NCBI GenBank assembly: GCA_963623875.1
Contig: CAVFNL010000042.1
Coordinates: forward strand, 1 to 64,000
Origin: UBA3206 sp963623875
Lineage (GTDB): Bacteria; Bacillota_I; Bacilli_A; Acholeplasmatales; Anaeroplasmataceae
DNA: 64,000 nt
Direction of reading: 5' to 3'
Shown here: piece by piece, positions 17,664 to 24,930 of the stretch
Numbering within the stretch: the first letter of the stretch is position 1
How the letters are laid out: each line of letters begins with the position of its first letter
Notes under the pieces: generated by a model
The model's database searches: none
What the model was told of the DNA's origin: nothing
Seen by the model: only the letters and a program-made list of their open reading frames with translations
Made by a program: the position numbers and the translations under genes

Positions 17664-19487
17664 TTAGTTAACATCTGTAAAATCAGCATCTACTGTGTTG
17701 TCGTTGCCATTTCCTTGTGATTCACTAGTATTTGTGTTGTTTCCACCTTGTTGTGTTTGAGCTTGTTGATATGCACGTTGAGCAACACCTTGAGCTGCTT
17801 GTTCAAGAAGTTGTTTCTTAGCCTTGATATCTTCTACATTTTTGCTATCAATAGCTTTTTGTAAAGCATCTTTTGCAGCATTAATTTGATTCTTTTCATC
17901 TTCTGTAACATCTTTTAAGTCATTTACAGTTTTTTCAACTTGGAAGATTAATTGTGATGCTTCATTAATAGTATCAGCTTCTTCCTTACGTTTCTTGTCA
18001 GCTTCAGCATTTGCTTGAGCTTCTTGAACCATCTTATTGATTTCATCTTCAGATAATGATCCACTATTTGTAATAGAAATCTTTTGCTCTTTTCCTGTTC
18101 CTAAATCCTTAGCTGAAACATTAACGATACCATTTGCATCAATATCAAACTTAACTTCGATTTGAGGAACTCCTCTTGGTGCAGGTGGAATATCATTTAA
18201 TTGGAATCTTCCTAATGTCTTATTATCAGCTGCCATTGGACGTTCACCTTGAAGAACGTGAATGTCTACAGCAGGTTGGTTATCTGCAGCTGTTGAGAAT
18301 ACTTGTGATTTTTGAGTTGGAATAGTAGTATTTCTATCAATTAATTTTGTAAATACTCCTCCTAAAGTTTCAATACCAAGTGAAAGTGGTGTAACATCTA
18401 GTAATAATACGTCTTTAACATCACCTGATAATACTCCACCTTGAATTGCAGCTCCTAAAGCAACTGCTTCATCTGGGTTTACAGATTTATTAGGTTGTTT
18501 TCCAAGTTCATTCTTAACTAAATCTTGAACAGCAGGGATACGAGTTGATCCTCCTACTAGTAATACTTGGTCAATATCATTTGCAGTAAGTCCAGCATCA
18601 GATAATGCTCTCTTAACTGGTCCTAAACATTTTTGAACTAAGTCACGAGTTAAATCATCAAATTTAGCACGAGTAAGTGTAGTATTTAAATGTAGAGGTC
18701 CTGCTGCTCCCATAGAAATGAATGGTAATGAAATTTCAGTTGTTGTAACTCCTGAAAGATCCTTCTTAGCCTTTTCAGCAGCATCCTTTAATCTTTGAAG
18801 AGCCATCTTATCTTTTGATAAGTCTACTCCGTTTTCTTTCTTGAACTCATCTACTAGATAATCAATAATCTTTTGATCGAAGTCATCTCCTCCAAGGTGT
18901 GTATCTCCTGCAGTTGACTTAACTTCAAATGTTCCATCAGCAAGATCTAGAATAGATACGTCAAATGTACCTCCTCCTAAATCGAATACTAATACTGTTT
19001 GTTCTTTATCTTGTTTATCAATACCATATGCTAATGCAGCAGCTGTTGGTTCGTTGATAATTCTCTTTACTTCAAGTCCTGCAATCTTTCCAGCATCTTT
19101 AGTTGCTTGACGTTGTGCATCATTGAAATATGCAGGAACAGTAATAACTGCTTCTGTAACTTTTTCCCCTAAATATGCTTCTGCAGTAGCTTTTAAGTTT
19201 TGCAAAATCATTGCAGAGATTTGTTGAGGTGTATATTTCTTACCATTAACATCTACACGGTAAGTATCTTCTCCCATATGTCTCTTGATAGAAATAACTG
19301 TATTAGGGTTAGTAATTGCTTGACGCTTTGCTGCCTCACCTACAATAATTTCATCACCTTTGAATGCTACAACAGATGGAGTAGTACGTGCTCCTTCTGG
19401 GTTTGCAATAACCTTTGATTCTTTTCCTTCCATTACGCATACGCATGAATTTGTTGTTCCTAAATCAATACCTATAATTTTTGCCAT
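17664..19487 (-). CDS. dnaK: chaperone DnaK (Hsp70)
   Basis: Central ATP-driven folding chaperone. IIGIDLGTTNSCV at the N-terminus, DLGGGTFDVSILD and VLLVGGSTRIPAVQ are the ATPase signatures. The substrate-binding domain (from about 385) is followed by a helical lid and a flexible Gln/Asn/Gly-rich tail ending in NTVDADFTDVN, the co-chaperone contact. Length 607 is that of Firmicute DnaK. AAGGAG precedes the ATG. Third gene of the HrcA-controlled operon. Confidence 0.98.
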   Translation of the reverse strand: MAKIIGIDLGTTNSCVCVMEGKESKVIANPEGARTTPSVVAFKGDEIIVGEAAKRQAITNPNTVISIKRHMGEDTYRVDVNGKKYTPQQISAMILQNLKATAEAYLGEKVTEAVITVPAYFNDAQRQATKDAGKIAGLEVKRIINEPTAAALAYGIDKQDKEQTVLVFDLGGGTFDVSILDLADGTFEVKSTAGDTHLGGDDFDQKIIDYLVDEFKKENGVDLSKDKMALQRLKDAAEKAKKDLSGVTTTEISLPFISMGAAGPLHLNTTLTRAKFDDLTRDLVQKCLGPVKRALSDAGLTANDIDQVLLVGGSTRIPAVQDLVKNELGKQPNKSVNPDEAVALGAAIQGGVLSGDVKDVLLLDVTPLSLGIETLGGVFTKLIDRNTTIPTQKSQVFSTAADNQPAVDIHVLQGERPMAADNKTLGRFQLNDIPPAPRGVPQIEVKFDIDANGIVNVSAKDLGTGKEQKISITNSGSLSEDEINKMVQEAQANAEADKKRKEEADTINEASQLIFQVEKTVNDLKDVTEDEKNQINAAKDALQKAIDSKNVEDIKAKKQLLEQAAQGVAQRAYQQAQTQQGGNNTNTSESQGNGNDNTVDADFTDVN

Positions 19488-19502
19488 AATATCTATCTCC
19501 TT

Positions 19503-20156
19503 TTATTCACTAACTTTTACCATTGCTGGTCTTATAAGTCTATCTTTATATGTATATCCTGTTTGTTTTACTTCAAGAACTATATTTGCTTCAATTCCAT
19601 CTTTATGCTCTTTTTCAATCGCATGATGGAAATTTGGATCAAATTCTTTTCCTAAAGCTTCTATTTCTTTAAGACCATCGGCCTCAAGAATATCAACTAT
19701 TTGCTTTGATATCATCTTAAATCCTTGTAAGAAATTCTTAAGTTCTGCATTGTCAGTTTCCATATTAGTAACTCTTTCAAGCATTTCTACAGGTGTTACA
19801 AGACTTTCAACCAAATTATATGAAGCATACTTTTTTTGCTTTAGTACATCTTCATTTAATCTTCTTTTTGTATTTTCCATATCAGCTAAGGCTCTTAAAT
19901 AATCTTCCTTAATTTTCGCATTAGCATTTTGAAGTTTTGCTAATTCTTCATTAAGTTTTTGTATTTCATCTTTTTTAGCCTTCTTAGCTTGCTTTTTATC
20001 TTCTTTTTTCGCATCTTCAGCTTTAGCCTCTGTTGCTTCAGATTCTACTTCCTTGTCTTCTACAACTTCATCAGTCGCATCGCAATCACTAGTCTTTAAA
20101 TCTTCTACTTCTTTATCTATTGCATCATCTTTTTTAATTTCTTCGTTATTCACCAT
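19503..20156 (-). CDS. grpE: nucleotide exchange factor GrpE
   Basis: Releases ADP from DnaK. The first 75 residues are acidic, then lysine-rich and probably disordered; a long coiled coil follows (KLNEELAKLQNANAKIKEDYLRAL region), then the C-terminal beta domain with FDPNFHHAI and VLEVKQTGYTYKDRLIRPAMVKVSE-type ending (seen as GYTYKDRLIRPAMVKV). 217 residues. AAGGAG lies upstream of the ATG; 16 bases to dnaK. Confidence 0.95.
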   Translation of the reverse strand: MVNNEEIKKDDAIDKEVEDLKTSDCDATDEVVEDKEVESEATEAKAEDAKKEDKKQAKKAKKDEIQKLNEELAKLQNANAKIKEDYLRALADMENTKRRLNEDVLKQKKYASYNLVESLVTPVEMLERVTNMETDNAELKNFLQGFKMISKQIVDILEADGLKEIEALGKEFDPNFHHAIEKEHKDGIEANIVLEVKQTGYTYKDRLIRPAMVKVSE

Positions 20157-20169
20157 TTATACTCCTTTA

Positions 20170-21183
20170 CTACTTATAAAGTTTTTGCATACATTTAGCT
20201 ACATATTCTAGTGTAGGAATAACCGTTCTATATTTCATTCTTATAGGTCCAACAACGGCTAGTGCTCCATATGCCTGATCATTAATGTAATATGGGATTG
20301 AAATAATCGAGCATGAACTCAAACATTCATTTTTATTATCTTCACCAATTCTAATAGTTAATCCTTTACCTGTTTCAACAAGTATTTTAGGAAGAATATT
20401 AGAATCTAACATATCTACAAACCTTTGCATATTACCAAACTCATGAAATTCAGGCTGTTCTAGCATTCTTGAAAGACCAGATATGAAATAGTCACCATTG
20501 CTAAATCTCGAGAAACATTTAATAATAAAATTTAATACATCATCTCTAAAATCAACAAGTTGTCTTATTCTTGGTTTCATGGATTCTTTAGTAAGAATAT
20601 CTCTTATTTCGTATACTGGCTTATCATACATTGCATTATCAAACATGCTAATCAATCTAACTAAATCATCCATTTTATAATATGGTGGAACATCTATTAG
20701 TTGATTCTCAACAACTCCTGCTGATGTTATAACAAGTAGGACTGCTTGCTTGTTTGATAGCGGCACTATTTCTAGTTTTTTTACTAAAGCATAGTTTGCA
20801 GATGATCCATTAAGAACAGCCATATATCCTGTTTTCTTACTTAATAAATCTACAACCTTTTTAGTTGTTTCTTCTCTAGATAAATTTTTATTATCAAAAA
20901 CCTCATCAAATTCATGATAAACATTTGAAACTGTATCATCTCTTGTAATTAAGTTTTCAATATAATAACTATATCCTTTTTGAGAAGGAACTCTACCTGA
21001 TGAAGTATGTTGCTTTTCTAAATATCCATTTTCTTCAAGCCACTGCATATCATACCTAAGCGTTGCACTTGAAAATTTTAAGAATGGTTTATCAGTTAAA
21101 ACTTTGCTACCAACTGGTTCATTTGTTTCAATGTATTCCTCTATAATAGCTTTTAATATTAACTTTTGTCTATCTGTTAGCAA
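20170..21183 (-). CDS. hrcA: heat-inducible transcription repressor HrcA
   Basis: Represses the operon by binding CIRCE; GroEL normally keeps it active. The N-terminal winged helix is TDRQKLILKAIIEEYIET...VGSKVL, followed by SSATLRYDMQWLEENGYL and HTSSGRVPSQKGYSYY. 337 residues, full length. It appears to start at a TTG (21183) with AGGTGA upstream; the only nearby ATG runs into a stop. The weak start may keep repressor levels low. The CIRCE site and promoter lie just ahead. Confidence 0.96.
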   Translation of the reverse strand: MLTDRQKLILKAIIEEYIETNEPVGSKVLTDKPFLKFSSATLRYDMQWLEENGYLEKQHTSSGRVPSQKGYSYYIENLITRDDTVSNVYHEFDEVFDNKNLSREETTKKVVDLLSKKTGYMAVLNGSSANYALVKKLEIVPLSNKQAVLLVITSAGVVENQLIDVPPYYKMDDLVRLISMFDNAMYDKPVYEIRDILTKESMKPRIRQLVDFRDDVLNFIIKCFSRFSNGDYFISGLSRMLEQPEFHEFGNMQRFVDMLDSNILPKILVETGKGLTIRIGEDNKNECLSSCSIISIPYYINDQAYGALAVVGPIRMKYRTVIPTLEYVAKCMQKLYK

Positions 21184-21201
21184 TCTACATCACCTGCCAT
21201 T

Positions 21202-21228
21202 TTTGCACTCTTTTCTTCTAAGTGCAAT
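21202..21228 (-). promoter_or_regulatory. CIRCE operator of the hrcA operon
   Basis: A 9-N9-9 inverted repeat on the minus strand: ATTGCACTT, nine bases, GAGTGCAAA. The GCACT and AGTGC cores have the exact CIRCE spacing (consensus TTAGCACTC-N9-GAGTGCTAA), with a variation in the outer bases and C to T in the left arm. It overlaps the expected transcription start, as needed for repression by HrcA. Confidence 0.93.
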
Positions 21229-21231
21229 TAC

Positions 21232-21260
21232 ATTATATTATATTTAATTTTCACTGTCAA
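21232..21260 (-). promoter_or_regulatory. consensus promoter of hrcA-grpE-dnaK-dnaJ
   Basis: TTGACA (21260-21255), 17-base spacer and TATAAT (21237-21232): a perfect housekeeping-sigma promoter, with CIRCE immediately downstream. Confidence 0.93.
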
Positions 21261-21283
21261 GTACAAAGTGCCAATTTGTAAAA

Positions 21284-21314
21284 AAGGACAAATTTCATCA
21301 AAAAACTTGTCCTT
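21284..21314 (-). terminator. terminator after the 21319-21960 MBL gene
   Basis: AAGGACAA/TTGTCCTT stem, 15-base loop, then TTTTTT on the minus strand, upstream of the hrcA promoter. Confidence 0.75.
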
Positions 21315-21318
21315 AATA

Positions 21319-21960
21319 TTATATATTAACTTTACTTTTAGCATATAAATAATATTGATTATTCATTTTTTCATCTAAAACTGAAGTTTTATCCCCATGT
21401 CCTGGATAAATTATAAAATTATCATCTATATTATCTAAAATTTTTACAACGCTCTTCAAAATTTCACTTTCAGATCCGCCTAAGAAATCACATCTTCCAA
21501 CAGATTCTTTAAATAATGTATCCCCTGTAAATAAAACTTTCTCATCTTCAATCATATATGTAAGACCACCTAATGTATGGCCAGGCGTAAGCATTACTTT
21601 AATATTCTCGTCTAAAATATCAATTATAGAATGATCATCTAATAAATGAACATCTAATTCATTTACATCAAAAGGAAGATGTAACATATAATATGCATAT
21701 AATGTATATTTACCATCATTAATATGTTCATAATCTATTCTAGACATATAAATAGGATAATCTTTAAAGAAAATAATACCATCAATATGATCTATATGGG
21801 CGTGGGTAATTAGTACTCCTACAACATTATATTTTTCTTTAATTTCTTTACTTATCTCTTCTAAATCTAATGTAGGATCTATAACAATAGATTTATCATT
21901 AATTGTTACAACATAAGTATTAGTTTTAAAATCTCCACTAATATATCTTTTAATTTCCAT
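21319..21960 (-). CDS. MBL-fold metallo-hydrolase (glyoxalase II-like)
   Basis: A 213-residue single-domain metallo-beta-lactamase fold protein. The metal ligands are H53, H55, D57 and H58 (THAHIDHIDG), then the His of TPGHTLGG, the Asp of LFTGDTLF and the His of YPGHGD. Such YcbL/GloB-like proteins hydrolyse thioesters such as hydroxyacylglutathione or related substrates; the exact substrate is unknown here. I use the ATG at 21960, with ATGGAGG just upstream; the ATG at 21972 is part of that site. It follows rpmG. Confidence 0.85.
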   Translation of the reverse strand: MEIKRYISGDFKTNTYVVTINDKSIVIDPTLDLEEISKEIKEKYNVVGVLITHAHIDHIDGIIFFKDYPIYMSRIDYEHINDGKYTLYAYYMLHLPFDVNELDVHLLDDHSIIDILDENIKVMLTPGHTLGGLTYMIEDEKVLFTGDTLFKESVGRCDFLGGSESEILKSVVKILDNIDDNFIIYPGHGDKTSVLDEKMNNQYYLYAKSKVNI

Positions 21961-21974
21961 CGTAACCTCCATAT

Positions 21975-21998
21975 AAAAGAAAAAGCCTTAATGGCTTA
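21975..21998 (-). terminator. weak terminator after rpmG
   Basis: AAGCC-ATTA(A)-GGCTT hairpin overlapping the rpmG stop and followed by TTTTTCTTTT on the minus strand. The stem is short, so read-through into the MBL gene is likely. Confidence 0.55.
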
Positions 21999-22145
21999 CT
22001 TCTTTTCTTTATGAATTGTATGCTTTTTGCATGTTGGACAATACTTCTTAAACTCAATTCTTTCAGGATTAAGCTTCTTGTTCTTGTCTGTATAATAGTT
22101 TTCGTTTTTGCACTCTTCACATACTAATTTAACTAAATCACGCAT
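21996..22145 (-). CDS. rpmG: 50S ribosomal protein L33
   Basis: A 49-residue large-subunit protein: MRDLVKLVCEECKNENYYT, then RIEFKKYCPTCKKHTIHKEKK. Both CxxC pairs (CEEC, CPTC) are present, so this is the zinc-binding (C+) form. The ATG at 22145 has GGAGGG six bases upstream; a longer frame reaching 22196 covers the leader and is not credible. Transcribed divergently from ispG from its own good promoter. Confidence 0.95.
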   Translation of the reverse strand: MRDLVKLVCEECKNENYYTDKNKKLNPERIEFKKYCPTCKKHTIHKEKK

Positions 22146-22222
22146 CAATATCCCTCCAGACATCAAATCACAATTAAATGATTTTGTAATAAACAATAAT
22201 ACCTTAAATGTATTCCTTATTA

Positions 22223-22251
22223 ATTATATCAAAGTATAATGTGGTTTGCAA
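22223..22251 (-). promoter_or_regulatory. rpmG promoter
   Basis: TTGCAA (22251-22246), 17-base spacer, TATAAT (22228-22223) with a TGN extension on the minus strand. It leaves an rpmG leader of roughly 70 bases. Confidence 0.78.
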
Positions 22252-22324
22252 CAAAAATTTTTATTTTTTTCTTACGAGTTTTCTTATGTATAAATTTTTA
22301 TATTATTTGTTTTATATTTTATGA

Positions 22325-22345
22325 TATACTAAATATGGTGATTTT
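22325..22345 (+). promoter_or_regulatory. extended -10 promoter and Shine-Dalgarno of ispG
   Basis: TGATATACT followed after six bases by GGTGAT and then the ATG at 22346. The predicted mRNA begins at or beside the Shine-Dalgarno. Confidence 0.6.
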
Positions 22346-23392
22346 ATGCAAAGAGAACAAACAAAACAAATTAAGCTTAAAAATATTATGCTTGGTGGTA
22401 ATAATCATATTTATATACAATCTATGTGTAATATTAAAACATCTAAATACAATGAAGTTATAGCTCAAATTAAAGAACTTGAAAAATCTGGTTGTGAAAT
22501 AATAAGAGTTTCGGTTTTAGATTTAGAAGATGCTTATGCAATTAAGCATATTGTAGAAAATATTAACATTCCACTTGTAGCAGACATTCATTTTGATCCA
22601 AAACTTGCAATTGAATCAATAAAAGCTGGAGTTAATGCAATAAGATTAAATCCAGGTAATATTAGAAGAGAAAATGATATTAAAGAAATTATTGATTTAT
22701 GTAAAGAAAAAAACATCCCAATAAGAATCGGTGTAAACGGTGGTTCTCTTCCAAATAGAGCTCTTCCCACCCCCGAAAATATGATTGAAGCTGCTTCATA
22801 TCATATTTCAATTCTTGAAAAATATGGTTTTACAAATATAGTTTTATCCCTTAAATCTTCTGATATAGATATAGCTTGCAGGGCTTATGAACTTGCTTCA
22901 TTAAAATGGCCATACCCTTTGCATGTAGGAATAACTGAAGCAGGAACACTGTTTAGTGGTAGTATTAAATCTGCAATTGGTATATCAAAAATATTAAGTC
23001 TTGGTATAGGAAATACTATAAGAGTATCTCTTACTGATGATCCTATTTATGAAATAAGAGCCGCAAAAGAAATATTAAACAACCTTGGCTTAATAGAAAA
23101 TGTCCCAACACTTACTTCTTGTCCTACTTGCGGAAGAACACAATATGATATGATTCCCATTGCAAAAGAAATTGAAAACTTCTTATACACAATTAACTCA
23201 AATATCCATGTAGCTGTAATGGGATGCGTTGTTAACGGCCCTGGGGAGGCAAGAACAGCCGACATAGGAGTTGCTGGCGGATGTGGTGAAGCTCTTCTTT
23301 TTAAGCATGGTGAGCCTATTAGAAAAATTAATGAAGAAAATATTTTGAATGAATTGAAAGAAGAAATTTTAAAAATAGTTAATAACAAATAA
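22346..23392 (+). CDS. ispG: (E)-4-hydroxy-3-methylbut-2-enyl-diphosphate synthase IspG (GcpE)
   Basis: Iron-sulfur enzyme that converts MEcPP to HMBPP late in the MEP pathway. The TIM-barrel part includes VADIHFDPKLA and AIRLNPGNI. The cluster ligands are the two Cys of SCPTCGRTQYD, the Cys of MGCVVNGPGEA and its Glu. Length 348 is that of the bacterial short form. It is one of few plus-strand genes and runs towards the MATE gene, ending in a strong terminator. Confidence 0.96.
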   Translation: MQREQTKQIKLKNIMLGGNNHIYIQSMCNIKTSKYNEVIAQIKELEKSGCEIIRVSVLDLEDAYAIKHIVENINIPLVADIHFDPKLAIESIKAGVNAIRLNPGNIRRENDIKEIIDLCKEKNIPIRIGVNGGSLPNRALPTPENMIEAASYHISILEKYGFTNIVLSLKSSDIDIACRAYELASLKWPYPLHVGITEAGTLFSGSIKSAIGISKILSLGIGNTIRVSLTDDPIYEIRAAKEILNNLGLIENVPTLTSCPTCGRTQYDMIPIAKEIENFLYTINSNIHVAVMGCVVNGPGEARTADIGVAGGCGEALLFKHGEPIRKINEENILNELKEEILKIVNNK

Positions 23393-23397
23393 CAAAG

Positions 23398-23424
23398 CCC
23401 TCTTTATAAAGAGGGTCTTTTTTA
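23398..23424 (+). terminator. terminator after ispG
   Basis: CCCTCTTT-AT-AAAGAGGG (23398-23405 with 23408-23415) followed by TCTTTTTT on the plus strand. It may also serve the converging MATE gene. Confidence 0.85.
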
Positions 23425-24756
23425 TAGATATCCATATTTCTTTCTTTTAGTTATAACAAAGAATGATGTTACAAGTAAAGATAAGCATTCAGACGCAACC
23501 ATCGCAAGCCATAAACCTTTTTCACCAAAAATGAGCGGCATAATAAAAATAGCTGAAAGTTGAAATACCAACATCCTTCCAAATGATATAACAGCTGATG
23601 CAAATCCATTATTAAGTCCTGTAAAAAATGCACTACCAAAAATATTAACCCAAGAAATTATATAACCTATCGCATATAATCTAATAGCCATTATAGTAAG
23701 TCTTAAAAGTTCTTTATTCTTTTTAAAGAAAACAAACCCAATTGGATATGATAAAAGTTCAGCTGCTACTGTTAAGAATATCGCAACAACCGATAGTGTA
23801 ATAACCGATTTTTTAAATACATTTTTAAGTTCTTCTTTATTCTCCGCACCATAATTATATCCAACAACAGGAGCCATCGCTTGAGATACACCCATATAAA
23901 ATCCACTAAATACAAAACCTACATACATTATAACTCCATATGCAGATACACCATTTTCTCCATAATATTTCATAAGTCTAGAATTGTACAACATATTTAC
24001 AAATGACATAGAAAGGTATGAAACCATTTCTGAAGAACCATTAGATAAAGCTTGTCTTATTATTTTAAAATTAAATTTTGTAGGCACTAATTTAAATTTC
24101 AAATTATTATTTAATGCAAAATAAAGTATAGCAGGAATGCTTCCTACAACCATCGAAGCACCTGATGCTACTGCAGCTCCACCAACTCCTAAATTAAATA
24201 CTTTAATAAGTAAAAAGTCTCCAATAAAATTAGCAAGCCCCGCACAAATTGTAATAATTAAACCAAATGTTGGTTTTTCAGCTACTGCAAAATAAGATTG
24301 AAATGCATACTGCAACATCATAAATGGCAAAAACAAAAACAATATTCTTCCATATTCAATACAATAATCCATCATCTTATCGGATGCGCCCAAAAGATTT
24401 GCAATTTGTTTTGTAAAAATTGCTCCAATTATTGCACAAACAATACCACTTATTATAAGAAGATATATAAGCATAGAAAAATATTTTGATGCCATATCCC
24501 TTTTGCCTTCGCCAAGAGTTTTAGAAACAATCGCAGCTCCTCCTGATCCAATCATAAAGCCAATCGATGAAAACATCATAACTCCTGGTAATATTAAATT
24601 CACAGCACTAAACGCAATATCGCCTTCTACATTAGATATAAAAAGCCCATCTATTACTCCATATATTGATGTAATAATCAATACACCAATCATAGGTATC
24701 GAATATCTTATTAATTTTTTATAAGTAAAATGATCACTTAATTGAATTTTTTGCAT
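23422..24756 (-). CDS. MATE family multidrug exporter, MepA-like
   Basis: A 444-residue cation-coupled drug/metabolite efflux pump with 12 membrane helices in two MATE repeats (first: IRYSIPMIGVLIITSIYGVIDGLFISN; second from about 240: GSSEMVSYLSMSFVNMLY). The sequence resembles the MepA branch. GGGAGG precedes the ATG. It is read from a near-consensus promoter through about 125 bases of leader containing a terminator, which points to premature-termination control by a ligand or by translation. Confidence 0.9.
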   Translation of the reverse strand: MQKIQLSDHFTYKKLIRYSIPMIGVLIITSIYGVIDGLFISNVEGDIAFSAVNLILPGVMMFSSIGFMIGSGGAAIVSKTLGEGKRDMASKYFSMLIYLLIISGIVCAIIGAIFTKQIANLLGASDKMMDYCIEYGRILFLFLPFMMLQYAFQSYFAVAEKPTFGLIITICAGLANFIGDFLLIKVFNLGVGGAAVASGASMVVGSIPAILYFALNNNLKFKLVPTKFNFKIIRQALSNGSSEMVSYLSMSFVNMLYNSRLMKYYGENGVSAYGVIMYVGFVFSGFYMGVSQAMAPVVGYNYGAENKEELKNVFKKSVITLSVVAIFLTVAAELLSYPIGFVFFKKNKELLRLTIMAIRLYAIGYIISWVNIFGSAFFTGLNNGFASAVISFGRMLVFQLSAIFIMPLIFGEKGLWLAMVASECLSLLVTSFFVITKRKKYGYL

Positions 24757-24775
24757 AAAAGCCTCCCATACATAT

Positions 24776-24804
24776 AAAAAAACTCGGTTAAATTAATAAC
24801 CGAG
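24776..24804 (-). terminator. leader terminator upstream of the MATE gene
   Basis: CTCGGTTA/TAACCGAG perfect 8-bp stem (24797-24804 with 24783-24790), followed by TTTTTTT on the minus strand, between the promoter and the MATE start. This position is that of an attenuator. Confidence 0.85.
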
Positions 24805-24882
24805 CTCACTCGACATCTTATCAACTCGCACACATTATGTGATGTGGCTACGGCCACGAGTTCTCCGATGTTTTATAACACA
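24776..24882 (-). ncRNA. candidate riboswitch or attenuator leader of the MATE gene
   Basis: Between the predicted transcript start (about 24882) and the terminator lies a compact fold. ACATC (24871-24867) pairs with GATGT (24817-24813). AACTCG (24862-24857) pairs with CGAGTT (24828-24823). Inside are hairpins TGGC-CGTA-GCCA and CACA-TAA-TGTG. CGAG-type segments occur again at about 24812 and in the terminator stem, so exclusive pairings are possible. Guanidine-IV (mepA) riboswitches control MepA-type MATE genes by transcription termination; this may be one, but I could not check the consensus. Confidence 0.6.
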
Positions 24883-24888
24883 TGAATA

Positions 24889-24916
24889 ATTATATACTAT
24901 ATAAATTATATGTCAA
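24889..24916 (-). promoter_or_regulatory. promoter of the MATE leader
   Basis: TTGACA (24916-24911), 16-base spacer, TATAAT (24894-24889) on the minus strand. Confidence 0.85.
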
Positions 24917-24930
24917 CGAGTAAACTATAT

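Noticed and set aside
24848..24883. An 11-codon upstream ORF in the MATE leader (ATG at 24883, stop at 24848) that could suggest translational attenuation.
   Set aside because: No Shine-Dalgarno, and the predicted transcript starts at or inside its ATG, so it is unlikely to be translated.
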